From positions 2,866,501 to 2,930,500 of the forward strand of contig NZ_CP046565.1 in the NCBI RefSeq assembly GCF_012769535.1: a stretch of 64,000 nucleotides of DNA, in the 5' to 3' direction. Within the stretch, counting starts at the first letter, position 1, and every line of letters begins with the position of its first letter. The position numbers and the translations under genes were made by a program. The notes below the pieces were generated by a model that was not told where the DNA came from, ran no database searches, and saw only the letters and a program-made list of their open reading frames with translations. Shown here piece after piece: positions 8,833 through 17,834 of this stretch. Origin of the DNA: Methylococcus geothermalis. GTDB lineage: Bacteria > Pseudomonadota > Gammaproteobacteria > Methylococcales > Methylococcaceae.

Positions 8833-8856
8833 CCGGCCGGAACCAACACCGGCCGG
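8833..8856 (+). terminator. GC-rich stem-loop between carbonic anhydrase and cupin genes
   Basis: CCGGCCGG at 8833-8840 can pair with the identical self-complementary CCGGCCGG at 8849-8856 across an 8-nt loop, 20 nt after the carbonic anhydrase stop. No T-run follows, so it may be a weak or Rho-assisted terminator, or an RNA-stability element. Confidence 0.35.
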
Positions 8857-8914
8857 GTCGCTGCTTTGGTGTTCCATCGGCAGGACGCCCGCCACCTTTT
8901 ATCGGAGGCCAACC

Positions 8915-9310
8915 ATGCCAAGAAAGCCCCGTTCCATGCCCTTCTTCCTCATGCTGGGCCTGCCGGTTTTCGGCGCCGGCTCCGCTCCGGCCGCTGCCGG
9001 GCAGGATCCTGCAGCAGCGGCGCCGCGGCAAATGCTGTTGCAAAAAACGGTGACGCTGCCCGCCAATACGGTCGAAACCCGGCTCATCCGGGTGCGGTTT
9101 CCTCCCGGCTACAAGACGCCTCTCCATACCCACGAAGGCCCCGGCCCGCGTTACGTCCTCCAGGGCAGACTGCGGGTGGAGGATGCGGGCGAACGCCATG
9201 ACTACGGCGCCGGTGACGTGTTCTGGGAAACCGGTAGCGCGATGACCGTCGAAAACATCGGCGGCAGCGATGCCGAACTGGTGATATTCGAACTCGCCGC
9301 GGCCAAATGA
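8915..9310 (+). CDS. Exported small cupin-domain protein
   Basis: A 131-residue protein with a signal peptide (hydrophobic FFLMLGLPVFGAG, Ala-rich cleavage region) and one cupin barrel. Cupin motif 1 is PLHTHEGPGPRYVLQG, and motif 2 is replaced by DYGAGDVFWETG with no second-motif histidine, so any metal site uses the HxH pair plus other ligands. GGAGG stands 7-8 nt before the ATG. It follows the carbonic anhydrase gene after a stem-loop and may or may not share its transcript. The substrate is unknown; similar periplasmic cupins occur as stress or sugar-binding proteins. Confidence 0.75.
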   Translation: MPRKPRSMPFFLMLGLPVFGAGSAPAAAGQDPAAAAPRQMLLQKTVTLPANTVETRLIRVRFPPGYKTPLHTHEGPGPRYVLQGRLRVEDAGERHDYGAGDVFWETGSAMTVENIGGSDAELVIFELAAAK

Positions 9311-9338
9311 AGAGGAGCGTCTCGTCGATCTCATGACC

Positions 9339-9371
9339 CGGTCCGCCGGCGACATACCGCCTGGCGGACCG
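9339..9371 (+). terminator. Inverted-repeat hairpin downstream of cupin gene
   Basis: CGGTCCGCC at 9339-9347 pairs perfectly with GGCGGACCG at 9363-9371 around a 15-nt loop, 28 nt after the cupin stop. There is no following T-run. It is probably a transcript end; a protein-binding palindrome is the alternative. Confidence 0.4.
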
Positions 9372-9514
9372 CTCTGGTGTATCATCTTGCGTTGTCCCGA
9401 CCGCCTATCGTTTTCCGGTCGAGCCCGGCAATCCGCCGTTCTTTTCCGGACGCGTGGCATGCTCCCCCGTGTCGCAAGTCGCGTCTCCCTATCAAGCAAG
9501 CAAGAACACCGTCG

Positions 9515-11044
9515 ATGACATCCTCCTACACCTCCCACACCGAATCCGAAAGCCGTTCCATCGCCGCGTTGCGCGAGATCGTCGAATCCGCGCGGCCGCT
9601 GAGCTACATCCGCTCGTCCGAAGAACAGCGCGTCGAGAGATTGCTGAAAGACGCCGCACAGCGCTTTTTCAGCGCCAAGGTGCCGGTCTGGACCTGGAGC
9701 CTGACCGAAGGACTGCGCCGCGACGATGGCACGGCCGACGCTTCCGCCACCGATCCCCGCGCCGCGCTCGATTTCATCGCCGCGCACCAGGGGCCGGCGC
9801 TGTTCCACCTCAAGGACTTCCACGAGCCCCTGCGCGAGCGGGCCGACATCCGCCGCCGCCTGCGCGACCTGTACGGCGCCTGCTTCGACCAGGGCAAGTT
9901 CGTCATCATCTCCTCACCGGTCCGATATATTCCCGAGGAACTCGGCCGGAGCATGATGTACATCGAACTGACGCTGCCGGATCTGGCCGAACTGATCGAC
10001 TTCCTCCGGGACGAAGTCGCCGCCGTCAAGGCGCTGGGCGGCAGCGTCGACACCGACGATGCGACTCTGACCCAGATCGCACGGGCCTTGCAGGGCCTGA
10101 CCCTGGACGAGTCGCGCCACGCCATCCGCCGCGCCCTCGCCGCGGGCGGCGGCCTGGGATCGGATTCACTGCCCGCGCTGTACGAGGAAAAGCGCCTCCT
10201 GGTGAACCGCACCGGCATGATCCAGTACGTCGCCGACGGCACCAAGATCGACAACGTCGGCGGCCTGGAAATCATGAAGAAATGGCTCACGGAACGGCGC
10301 GAACTGTTCCAGCTCCGCGACAGCATCAGCGCCGAAATCGTGCCCAAGGGCGTGCTCATCATGGGGGTCTCCGGTTGCGGCAAGAGCCTTTCGGTCAAGG
10401 CCATCTCCTCCACCTTCGGCCTGCCGCTTTACCGCATCGACATGACCGAAATCTTCTCCGGCCGCCACGGCAGCGCCGAAGGCGCCTTCGTCGCCGCCTG
10501 CCGCATGCTGGAGCAGATCGCGCCGGCCGTGGTGTGGTTCGACGAAATCGAGATGGGCGTCAATTCGACCGAGTCCTCCGGCGAACAGGGACGCATCTTC
10601 GCCTTCTTCCTGACCTGGATGCAGGAAAAGACCAGCGGCCTGTTCGTAGCCGCCACCGCCAACCGCATCGACCTCCTGCCGGCTGAAATGACGCGAAAAG
10701 GGCGTTTCGACGAAATCTTCTTCGTCGACCTGCCGCTGGACGACGAGCGGGTCGAGATTTTCCGCATCCATTTGGAGCGCCGTGGCATCGACACCAGCCC
10801 GTTCGACCTCACCCGCCTCGTCAAGATCACCAAGGGCTGGGTCGGCGCCGAGGTGGAGCAGTGCGTGGTGTCGGCCCTGACCTCGGCCCACCTGGAAAAC
10901 CGCGACGTGACGGTGGAAGATCTGCTTAGGGCCGCCGGCAAGATCGTACCGCTGTCCAAGACCATGAAAGAGCAGGTCGACCATATCCGCAGCTGGGCCT
11001 ACAACCGCGCCGTGCGCGCCTCGCCCGCGGAGTTTGCGCACTGA
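9515..11044 (+). CDS. AAA+ ATPase, Ycf46-like
   Basis: The protein is 509 residues from the ATG at 9515; no strong Shine-Dalgarno precedes it. An N-terminal half without known motifs (WTWSLTEGLRR, LIDFLRDEVAAVK) precedes one AAA+ module: Walker A GVSGCGKS, Walker B VVWFDEIE, sensor-1 VAATANRID and an arginine pair in RKGRFDEIFFVDLP. This order matches the Ycf46 group found in cyanobacteria, plastids and some proteobacteria. The substrate is unknown; a chaperone or remodelling role is inferred from the AAA+ class. It stands alone, between a hairpin and a convergent small gene. Confidence 0.82.
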   Translation: MTSSYTSHTESESRSIAALREIVESARPLSYIRSSEEQRVERLLKDAAQRFFSAKVPVWTWSLTEGLRRDDGTADASATDPRAALDFIAAHQGPALFHLKDFHEPLRERADIRRRLRDLYGACFDQGKFVIISSPVRYIPEELGRSMMYIELTLPDLAELIDFLRDEVAAVKALGGSVDTDDATLTQIARALQGLTLDESRHAIRRALAAGGGLGSDSLPALYEEKRLLVNRTGMIQYVADGTKIDNVGGLEIMKKWLTERRELFQLRDSISAEIVPKGVLIMGVSGCGKSLSVKAISSTFGLPLYRIDMTEIFSGRHGSAEGAFVAACRMLEQIAPAVVWFDEIEMGVNSTESSGEQGRIFAFFLTWMQEKTSGLFVAATANRIDLLPAEMTRKGRFDEIFFVDLPLDDERVEIFRIHLERRGIDTSPFDLTRLVKITKGWVGAEVEQCVVSALTSAHLENRDVTVEDLLRAAGKIVPLSKTMKEQVDHIRSWAYNRAVRASPAEFAH

Positions 11045-11138
11045 GCCGGGAACGGGTTTTCCGTTTTACCGCAGTCAGGATGGGGTCGTCCCCTTACGGC
11101 GATCCCTTCCTGGTCTGCGCCCGGAAGGACACCGGGAG

Positions 11139-11381
11139 CTACCACTCGTTTTTCATACCCCAAGGCGTGGCGCCATCCACCAAGGGCGCCTTGATGCCCT
11201 TTTTCTCCATGTCTTCCAAGGTCTTGTAATACGTCGCCTCGTGCATCAAGGTCCCATTCCGGGTGTAAAGCGCGACGTATCTCGCAGCGGTGTCGACGTC
11301 GACCACGAAATCCCCGCCAGCGTCTTCGGTGCGACGCGCGTTGCCGTTCCAATCCACGAAAAAGCCTGGTGCTACCGCCAT
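11139..11381 (-). CDS. Small conserved-looking hypothetical protein (80 aa)
   Basis: From ATG 11381, preceded by AGAGGA at about 8 nt, this encodes 80 residues starting MAVAPGFFVDWNGNARR and ending at a TGG then TAG next to the convergent AAA+ gene. It has no membrane segment or signal peptide and a beta-rich look (DFVVDVDTAARYVALYTRNG). I do not recognise the family. Longer in-frame starts exist up to 11549 but have no ribosome site. Real coding is likely from codon use and the ribosome site, but unproven. Confidence 0.5.
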   Translation of the reverse strand: MAVAPGFFVDWNGNARRTEDAGGDFVVDVDTAARYVALYTRNGTLMHEATYYKTLEDMEKKGIKAPLVDGATPWGMKNEW

Positions 11382-11561
11382 GATCGGTCCTCTGAGGGAA
11401 AATGTTCTCGCGCTATGGGAGGCAAGATCCGAGCCATGAGACGATCCCGAAAAAAGGCTTGTACAACAGACGGTTGCATATTCACCGCGAGCGACCGGCC
11501 GGATGATCCATTGTCGCAAAGCCGGCAATGTCGCATCACCGGCAAGCATACGGGCGGGAAA

Positions 11562-13067
11562 TCACTTCACCCCCGCCACCGGCCGCATCTGGGTGTCGCA
11601 TCTGCCGCCGACGCCGACGGTTTGGTCGACCGCGGGCGCCTGGCAGTTTTCGCCGCGATCCTTGAGATGACAGCGCAGCTCCAGCGATTTGCCCGAGTTC
11701 AGCCACGCCGGTGTGGTACGGTAGCGCCCGGGTTCGCCGCTTTCGCAGCCGGCTGGGATGCCGTAGGGCACGCAGCGGGCGGCAGGCTTGAGATCGATCT
11801 TGCGGGCGTCGATGAGGAAACCGGGGTAGTTGTCGACGATCGTGATCTCGTCCCGGTCGTCCTTTTGCGTCACGATGAAGTCCTGGAAGAAGTAGCCGCC
11901 GTCGGCGCGCTCCTCCACCTGAATCCGGGTATTGGCAATGAGCGCGAAATCTCGTCCCTTCCGGGCCACCGCGCCGGAGATGTACTCCGCCCGCTCGTGG
12001 CCGGGGAAGCATTTGCCCATGGCCGGAGCATGGTAGTAGTGCTTGAGGCTCTTCAGGTCCGTGAGGGCGGCGCCGGGAAAGATTTCCCGAAGGTCCGCAT
12101 CGTCGCCGAACAGGATGCGCTGCACGTCGGGCAGACTCTGCTCGTACATGGCCTGCAGCTTGGCGTAGCGCTCGGCATGACTCAAGTCCTGGCGCAGGAA
12201 GCAGGCCGTGAGGCCCGTGACCTGGGTGAGGTATTCGTCCCAGATGTTGTATTGCGAGGGCTTCGACGCCACTCCCTCGAAATCCCCCGGCCCGCCACAG
12301 CCCTGGCCGAGGGTGCAGCCTTCCTTGCCGCGGTTGCGGATGGACAAGGCGATGATGTTGCGTTCGCAGGCACCGTAGGCGTTACAGCCACGCTCCAGGT
12401 GCCCTTCGAACAGGGCGGTGCGCATGACGTAGTCCAGATGCCTGGCCTGCTCCAGCGCCCGCGCCGGCCAATGGCCGGGGTTGGCCCGCGAGAACTGATC
12501 CCAGGCGCGGGCCAGGGCGGAGCGGCGGCCGGTCAGGTCGCCATTGGCGCTTTCGCATGGGGGCGAGTCGTGGAACGCCTTCACGATCCGGTCCAGCTCG
12601 CCCTGGTCCGGCCTGGCCGGCCGGCGCGCCGGAGCCGGGGGCGGATCGAAGAAAGGCGCCTTTTCCATGGGATAGAGCTTGCGAACGTCGATCACGTGCC
12701 GGACCGAGCCGTCGCAATGATGATTGGCGACGGCCAGGGCCTTGCGCTCCGCCACGGCCTGCTTGAATGTCTCCACCGAGGCGGGCGTGGCGGTGCGGGA
12801 ATCCACGACGAGCTTGAAACCCACATACGGCGTGCCGCTGGCATCGGCCAGCGGCTGGCCGTTCTTCAAGACCAGGCAGGGAATGACCGAGCTGCCCTGG
12901 CTCAGCGTCCCGGCCGGCGACGCGGGGCCGTTGCGCAGAAAGGCATCGGCGTCGTAGTACGGAATATCCAGCGGCCCATTGAACTGGTATAGCGTCATCA
13001 CCGGCGTGGCCGGAATGGCCAGGGCGAGTCCGGGCGCGCCGGCCAGCGCGAGCAGCAGTCTTTTCAT
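11562..13067 (-). CDS. Unknown cysteine-rich exported protein (501 aa)
   Basis: A signal peptide (MKRLLLALAGAPGLALAIPA) leads a mature protein with about fourteen cysteines spread along its length, for example ANHHCDGS, RGCNAYGACERN, KEGCTLGQGCGGPGDF and PAGCESGE. The spacing suggests disulfides, not haem, because no CxxCH occurs. No membrane segment follows the signal peptide. The C-terminal half contains a strand-rich stretch (GYFFQDFIVTQKDDRDEITIV). I do not recognise a family. It is transcribed toward the 80-aa gene and starts 15 nt after the rlmD stop, so it may share the cysM-rlmD transcript. It should act in the periplasm or outside the cell. Confidence 0.7.
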   Translation of the reverse strand: MKRLLLALAGAPGLALAIPATPVMTLYQFNGPLDIPYYDADAFLRNGPASPAGTLSQGSSVIPCLVLKNGQPLADASGTPYVGFKLVVDSRTATPASVETFKQAVAERKALAVANHHCDGSVRHVIDVRKLYPMEKAPFFDPPPAPARRPARPDQGELDRIVKAFHDSPPCESANGDLTGRRSALARAWDQFSRANPGHWPARALEQARHLDYVMRTALFEGHLERGCNAYGACERNIIALSIRNRGKEGCTLGQGCGGPGDFEGVASKPSQYNIWDEYLTQVTGLTACFLRQDLSHAERYAKLQAMYEQSLPDVQRILFGDDADLREIFPGAALTDLKSLKHYYHAPAMGKCFPGHERAEYISGAVARKGRDFALIANTRIQVEERADGGYFFQDFIVTQKDDRDEITIVDNYPGFLIDARKIDLKPAARCVPYGIPAGCESGEPGRYRTTPAWLNSGKSLELRCHLKDRGENCQAPAVDQTVGVGGRCDTQMRPVAGVK

Positions 13068-13082
13068 GGTGAAAACCTAGGT

Positions 13083-14414
13083 TCAGCGCTCGAACAGAGC
13101 GATGGATTCGACGTGGGCGGTGTGCGGGAACATGTCCATCACTCCGGCCTGAAGCAGACGGTAGCCGTGTTCGTGGACCAGAATGCCAGCATCCCTCGCG
13201 AGGGTGGAAGGATTGCAGGACACGTAGACGATGCGCCCGGCTTTCCACTTTGGCACGCACTGCAAAATTTCCTGGGCGCCGGCGCGGGACGGATCGAGCA
13301 GCACCTTGTCGTACTCCCGCTCGGCCCAGGGGCCGCAGCGCTCCGGCTTGGACAGGTCGGCGACGTGGAATTCGACGTTGCCGATGCCATTATCCGCGGC
13401 GTTGCGGATCGCACGCGCCACCGCCTCCTCGCCTCCCTCCACCCCGGTGACATGCGCGGCGCGGCGCGCCAGCGGCAGGGTGAAATTCCCCAGGCCGCAG
13501 AACAGGTCCAACACGCGTTCCTTCGGCTGCGGATCGAGCACCTGCATGACCCGGTCGATCATCTGGCGGTTGATCGCCATGTTGACCTGGGTGAAGTCCA
13601 GGGGACCGAAGCGGAAGGTCACGTCCCAGTCCGGCAGGCTGTAGCTCAAGTCGTGCGCGGACTCCGGATAGACCGGCGCAACCGAGTCGCGCCCGTGGCG
13701 CTGGATGTAGACATCCAGGCCATGCTCCCTGCCGAACTGGGCGAGCCTCGCGAGGTCTTCGGGGGTTGGATCATCCAGCACCCGAAACACCAGCGCCGTG
13801 CGCGCCTCGCCGACGGCGGCCTCGATCTGGGGCAGCCGCTGGCGCACGGAAAGGCCCTGGATCAGTTCGGCGAAAGCCTCGATGCGCTCGCCCAGGGCAG
13901 GATGCAGCACGGGACAAGCTTTCATGTCGACGATCAAGGCGCTGGACCGCTCGCGAAAACCCACCAATTCCCTGCCTTTCTTCGCGACATAGCGCGCGCC
14001 CAAGCGCGCCCGGCTGCGATAGCCCCAGTGCGGCCCCTGCAGCGGCGGGAACAAGCCCTCCGGCTCGACCTTGCCGATGCGGCGAAACTGCTCCAGCAGC
14101 AGATCCTCCTTCAGGGCGACCTGCGCCTCCTCGGATAGATATTGCAGGCTGCAGCCGCCGCAAAGGGCGAAATGCTGGCATCGCGCCGGCACGCGGTCGG
14201 GCGAGGCCGTCACGACCTCCTCCACCCGCCCGGCGGCGTAGTCGCGCTTGATTTCGGTGTAGACGAAGGTGACATCCTCGCCCGGCAAGGCGCCGTCGAC
14301 GAACACCACTCGCCCGTCGACGTGGGCGATCCCCTTGCCGTCGTGGGCGAAGGACTCGATGTGCGCTGCGATCGGCTCGACCGGCAGCGACTTTCTTTTG
14401 CCTCGATGACCCAT
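13083..14414 (-). CDS. rlmD: 23S rRNA (uracil-C5)-methyltransferase RlmD
   Basis: The 443-residue protein has an N-terminal TRAM domain (HIESFAHDGKGIAHVDGRVVF), iron-sulfur cysteines in RCQHFALCGGCSLQYL plus ACPVLHP, and a class I methyltransferase core with VLDLFCGLGNFTLPLA. The catalytic cysteine is in VSCNPSTLARD and the acidic base follows near the C-terminus. This is the RumA/RlmD layout, close in length to the E. coli enzyme (433). It methylates a uridine of 23S rRNA (U1939 in E. coli). The ATG at 14414 is one base after the cysM stop; earlier in-frame codons would run into cysM. Confidence 0.9.
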   Translation of the reverse strand: MGHRGKRKSLPVEPIAAHIESFAHDGKGIAHVDGRVVFVDGALPGEDVTFVYTEIKRDYAAGRVEEVVTASPDRVPARCQHFALCGGCSLQYLSEEAQVALKEDLLLEQFRRIGKVEPEGLFPPLQGPHWGYRSRARLGARYVAKKGRELVGFRERSSALIVDMKACPVLHPALGERIEAFAELIQGLSVRQRLPQIEAAVGEARTALVFRVLDDPTPEDLARLAQFGREHGLDVYIQRHGRDSVAPVYPESAHDLSYSLPDWDVTFRFGPLDFTQVNMAINRQMIDRVMQVLDPQPKERVLDLFCGLGNFTLPLARRAAHVTGVEGGEEAVARAIRNAADNGIGNVEFHVADLSKPERCGPWAEREYDKVLLDPSRAGAQEILQCVPKWKAGRIVYVSCNPSTLARDAGILVHEHGYRLLQAGVMDMFPHTAHVESIALFER

Positions 14415-14415
14415 C

Positions 14416-15303
14416 TTATTCAGGAAAGACGCCGGTGGAGAGATAGCGGTCGCCGCGGTCGCAGATGATGACGGCAATCACCGCGTTCTCGACTTCCCGC
14501 GACAAGCGCAGGGCGGCCGCCACCGCGCCGCCGGAGGAAATGCCGGCGAAGATGCCTTCCTGCGCCGCCAGTTCGCGGGTAGTGGATTCGGCCTCTTCCT
14601 GGGTCACGTCGAGGATGCGATCCACCAGCGAGGCGTCGTAGATCTTCGGCAAGTATTCCTGCGGCCAGCGCCGGATACCGGGGATCTTGGCCTCGTCCTT
14701 GGGCTGGACGCCGACGATCTGGATCGCCGGATGCCGCTCCTTGAGGTAGCGCGCCGTGCCCATGATGGTGCCGGTGGTACCCATGGAACTGACGAAATGT
14801 GTGACCCGCCCCTGGGTGTCGCGCCAGATTTCCGGCCCCGTGCCTTCGTAATGAGCGCGCGGATTGTCCGGGTTGGCGAACTGGTCGAGGATCTTGCCCT
14901 CCCCCCGCGCCTCCATCGCCCGTGCCAGATCGATGGCCGCCTCCATGCTGCCCGCCGCCGGCGTCAGGATGATCTCGGCCCCGAAGGCCTTCATCGTCGC
15001 CCTGCGTTCGGCGCTCATGTTGTCGGGCATGATCAGGGTCATGCGGTAGCCCTTGATGGCAGCGGCCATGGCCAGGGCGATGCCGGTATTGCCGCTGGTC
15101 GCCTCGATCAGCCGGTCGCCCGGCTTGATGTCGCCGCGCGCCTCGGCACAGCGGATCATGCTGAGGGCCGGCCGGTCCTTGACGGACCCCGCGGGGTTGT
15201 TGCCTTCCAGCTTGGCCAGGATGACGTTGCCGGTGTCGCCGGGCAGCCGCTGCAGACGCACCAGCGGCGTATTGCCGACGAAGGATTCGATGGTGGGAAA
15301 CAT
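14416..15303 (-). CDS. cysM: Cysteine synthase B (O-acetylserine sulfhydrylase)
   Basis: This 295-residue PLP fold-type II enzyme carries the lysine that forms the Schiff base at K42 in NPAGSVKDRPA, the substrate loop TSGNTGIALA, the phosphate-binding glycine loop SSMGTTGTIMG and the C-terminal SSGGAVAAALR. The shorter length and loop types fit CysM rather than CysK. It makes cysteine from O-acetylserine and sulfide or thiosulfate. It directly precedes rlmD with a one-base gap, an arrangement seen in other gammaproteobacteria. No clear ribosome site precedes the ATG. Confidence 0.9.
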   Translation of the reverse strand: MFPTIESFVGNTPLVRLQRLPGDTGNVILAKLEGNNPAGSVKDRPALSMIRCAEARGDIKPGDRLIEATSGNTGIALAMAAAIKGYRMTLIMPDNMSAERRATMKAFGAEIILTPAAGSMEAAIDLARAMEARGEGKILDQFANPDNPRAHYEGTGPEIWRDTQGRVTHFVSSMGTTGTIMGTARYLKERHPAIQIVGVQPKDEAKIPGIRRWPQEYLPKIYDASLVDRILDVTQEEAESTTRELAAQEGIFAGISSGGAVAAALRLSREVENAVIAVIICDRGDRYLSTGVFPE

Positions 15304-15419
15304 GGAGGAGGATGCCTGTGGAAACTTGGGATGATCCTATTGTAGCCGGCAATGGTTTAGCGATTTTCTAAGGATTAGCCGCCCAAGGGTCAACGCTCCG
15401 TTCATCGCACGACACCGGC

Positions 15420-16364
15420 TCATTCTTCGTGATAGCGGTGATTCGGCTTGGCGATGTCGCAATACAGGAGATCCGGCTGGCAGCTCTCGGACTCCAGTTG
15501 CAGCGTGGTGTGCGCGATGCCGTAGCGTTTGCCGAGCAGGCGGGTCACCCGCTTCTGCAGCGCCTCGCCTTCGCTCAGCCGGATGTCGTCCGTCACGATA
15601 TGGGCCGATAGCATGCGCAACTGCCGCGAGATGCTCCAGACGTGCAGATGGTGCACGCCGTGCACGCCTTCCACCTGCATCAGGTCCCGCACCATCGATC
15701 CCATGTCCACGTCGCGCGGCGTGCTCTCCAGCAGAATGTCCATGACCTCGGCCAGCAGCCCTTTGGCGTTCCAAAGGATGAGCAGGGCGATCAGGATACT
15801 GACCGCCGGATCGAGCCAGTACAGGCCGGTGTAGCGGATCGCCACGCCCGCGGCGATGGCGCCGAGGGTTGAAACCACATCGCCCAACAGGTGCAGGAAG
15901 GCGCTGCGCATGTTCAGGTCGTCGTGGCTGCCGTGATGGACCAGCCAGGCGGTGAAGGCATTGACCAGCAGCGCCGCCCCGCCCACCCCGATCAGGATGT
16001 CGGCCTGAACCGGGGCCGGGCTCTGCAGCCGGCCATAGGCGTCATAGAGAACGTACAAGGCAACGACCACAAGTCCGGCGGAATTGGCCAGGGCGGCAAG
16101 GATGCCGGCGCGGTGGTAGCCGAAAGTCTTGGCGGCATGCGCCGGCTGCGTGGTCAGCCGCATCGCGTACCAGCTCAGTCCCAGCGCCAGCACGTCGCTC
16201 AGGTTGTGCGCGGCATCGGTCAGCAGGGCAAGGCTGTTCGCCTTCCACCCCGCCAGGGCTTCGAAAACGACGAAGCCCGCGGTGACGATCAAAGCCCAGA
16301 TCAATCGTCCTTGTGATCCGGTAGAATCAGCCGCATGATGATGTTCGTGGTCGTCGTGAGACAC
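15420..16364 (-). CDS. Cation diffusion facilitator, Zn/Co/Cd exporter (CzcD/ZitB-like)
   Basis: A 314-residue CDF transporter with six membrane helices. Metal-site motifs are TDAAHNLSD in helix 2 and HLLGDVVS in helix 5. The His-rich N-terminus (DDHEHHH) and the cytoplasmic ferredoxin-like C-terminal domain (VHHLHVWSISRQLRMLSAHI) are typical. The GTG at 16364 is chosen because GGAGG sits 5 nt upstream; a TTG at 16376 is the alternative. It should export zinc or similar divalent cations by proton exchange at the inner membrane. It is independent of cysM, with a 116-nt gap. Confidence 0.9.
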   Translation of the reverse strand: MSHDDHEHHHAADSTGSQGRLIWALIVTAGFVVFEALAGWKANSLALLTDAAHNLSDVLALGLSWYAMRLTTQPAHAAKTFGYHRAGILAALANSAGLVVVALYVLYDAYGRLQSPAPVQADILIGVGGAALLVNAFTAWLVHHGSHDDLNMRSAFLHLLGDVVSTLGAIAAGVAIRYTGLYWLDPAVSILIALLILWNAKGLLAEVMDILLESTPRDVDMGSMVRDLMQVEGVHGVHHLHVWSISRQLRMLSAHIVTDDIRLSEGEALQKRVTRLLGKRYGIAHTTLQLESESCQPDLLYCDIAKPNHRYHEE

Positions 16365-16474
16365 CGCCGCCTCCAAGCCGCGCGAAAACGCTTATTTTAA
16401 CGGATTTGCCGTACCGGCAGCGTCGCTCAGCGTCCCGAGTCATCCGCTTTACCGTCATCCGAGCAGGTCATTCC

Positions 16475-17296
16475 ATGGCAAGTATTTCCCGACGCATCGC
16501 ATGCGCACTCATCGTATCCTCCGTTCCCGTCGCCGCATCTTTCGCCGACAGCACTCTGCAATATCAGGTCAGCGGCGAAAAAGCGCTGCAGTCGCTGTTC
16601 GTCAAAGATGGCCAGGTGCTGATCAAGTCCGCGGGGGGCGATAGCAATCTGGACATTCTTTTCAATCGAAGCCGAAACGCGGCATTCCTGATCGATCACC
16701 GCAAGCAGGCCTACATGCCGGTGACCGAGCAGCGAGTCGCCGAGCTTGCCTCCCAGGTCCAGGACGTGCAGCCGCTGCTGCGCGGGCTGGGCGAACAGTT
16801 GAAGAAAGTGTCCCCGGAACAAAAAGCCAAGTGGTCGGACATGCTGGGCGGGGTCGATCTGGACCGGGTCACGGCGAAATCGGAAGACCATAGGCCGATC
16901 ACCCTGTCGCCGGCCGGCGCCGCAAAAACTCAAGGCGGCATCGCCTGCAGCAAAGTGGAGTTGCGCCAGGGTGGCGACAAGAAGGGCGACATCTGCCTCG
17001 CTTCGGCCGAAGCGCTCAAGCTTGCCGTAGGGGACTACGAAACCCTGCGCGCCATGCTGATTTTTTCGTCCAGGATCGCCGATCAAGCCAAGGGCGCGGC
17101 GACACGCTACGTCGATCTGGGACCGCTACCGGCTGTGAATCTCAGCGACTATCCCGGCATCCCCGTCGAGCTTCACGATGCCTCGTCCCGACAGGCCGCC
17201 ACCATGACGCTGAGCAAGATCAGCTCGGATGCCCTGTCGGCCGGGGTCGTGGGCATTCCGGAAGGCTATTCGGCCAAGAAGCTGAAGCTCTGGTGA
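16475..17296 (+). CDS. Unknown exported protein (273 aa)
   Basis: The ATG at 16475 starts a signal peptide (RRIACALIVSSVPVAASFADS). The mature part is soluble, with repeated short beta strands early (LQYQVSGEKALQSLFVKDGQVLIKS is beta-like), then a helical region with ELASQVQDVQPLLRGLGEQL and two cysteines, IACSKVEL and DICLA. It looks like a periplasmic protein measuring or storing a ligand, but I do not recognise the family. An in-frame ATG at 16406 would spoil the signal peptide. Its stop nearly meets the convergent membrane-protein gene. Confidence 0.65.
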   Translation: MASISRRIACALIVSSVPVAASFADSTLQYQVSGEKALQSLFVKDGQVLIKSAGGDSNLDILFNRSRNAAFLIDHRKQAYMPVTEQRVAELASQVQDVQPLLRGLGEQLKKVSPEQKAKWSDMLGGVDLDRVTAKSEDHRPITLSPAGAAKTQGGIACSKVELRQGGDKKGDICLASAEALKLAVGDYETLRAMLIFSSRIADQAKGAATRYVDLGPLPAVNLSDYPGIPVELHDASSRQAATMTLSKISSDALSAGVVGIPEGYSAKKLKLW

Positions 17297-17300
17297 GCAA

Positions 17301-17834
17301 TCAGACAATGTCCGTCACGGCCTGGGCGGGACGAGGCGTTTCTTTCCGGCGCTGCCTCGACCGTTGGGCCAGAAGCGACAACGATACGACGACGATCAGC
17401 GCCGCCAGGCTGAGTTCCAGCAGCAGGAACGCCCCGATTTTGAAGTAGGCAAACGCCGGATGGGCGAAACGGACCAGCCAGCCCGCCAGTTCGTCCGCCA
17501 CCGCGCCGAAAAAAGTCACGCCGGTCAGCCACACTTTCAGGCTGGGAGGCAAGGGAGTGAACAGCACCAGGTGGGCGAGCGTGACCACCAGTATCCCCAT
17601 CGAAAACAGGTGGAAATGCGTCACTTCCAGCAGACTCTGGTAACTCCGGGGCTGGGTGAATTTTTCCGGCGAGCCGAGGTAGTACTCGACGACCGATTGC
17701 GCCGTCAGTCCCATCTTGTGGAAATACATCAGGCCGTTGCTGATCCAGAACAAAGCGATGTACCCCAGAAACAAGAGCACCACGGCATTGAGCATCATCT
17801 GCCGATTCTGCTCTCCGGTAACGAAAAATCGCAT
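17301..17834 (-). CDS. Small four-helix membrane protein, partner of FMN-binding protein
   Basis: A 177-residue inner-membrane protein with about four hydrophobic helices. One helix carries paired histidines (VTHFHLFSMGILVVTLAHLVLF), which could ligate haem b, though this is only a possibility. The second of two adjacent ATGs (17834) has GGAGG at the better spacing; the first overlaps the FMN-protein stop as ATGA, so the two are coupled. Such proteins recur beside FMN-binding-domain genes and probably pass electrons between the quinone pool and the flavin. No database name can be given safely. Confidence 0.65.
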   Translation of the reverse strand: MRFFVTGEQNRQMMLNAVVLLFLGYIALFWISNGLMYFHKMGLTAQSVVEYYLGSPEKFTQPRSYQSLLEVTHFHLFSMGILVVTLAHLVLFTPLPPSLKVWLTGVTFFGAVADELAGWLVRFAHPAFAYFKIGAFLLLELSLAALIVVVSLSLLAQRSRQRRKETPRPAQAVTDIV

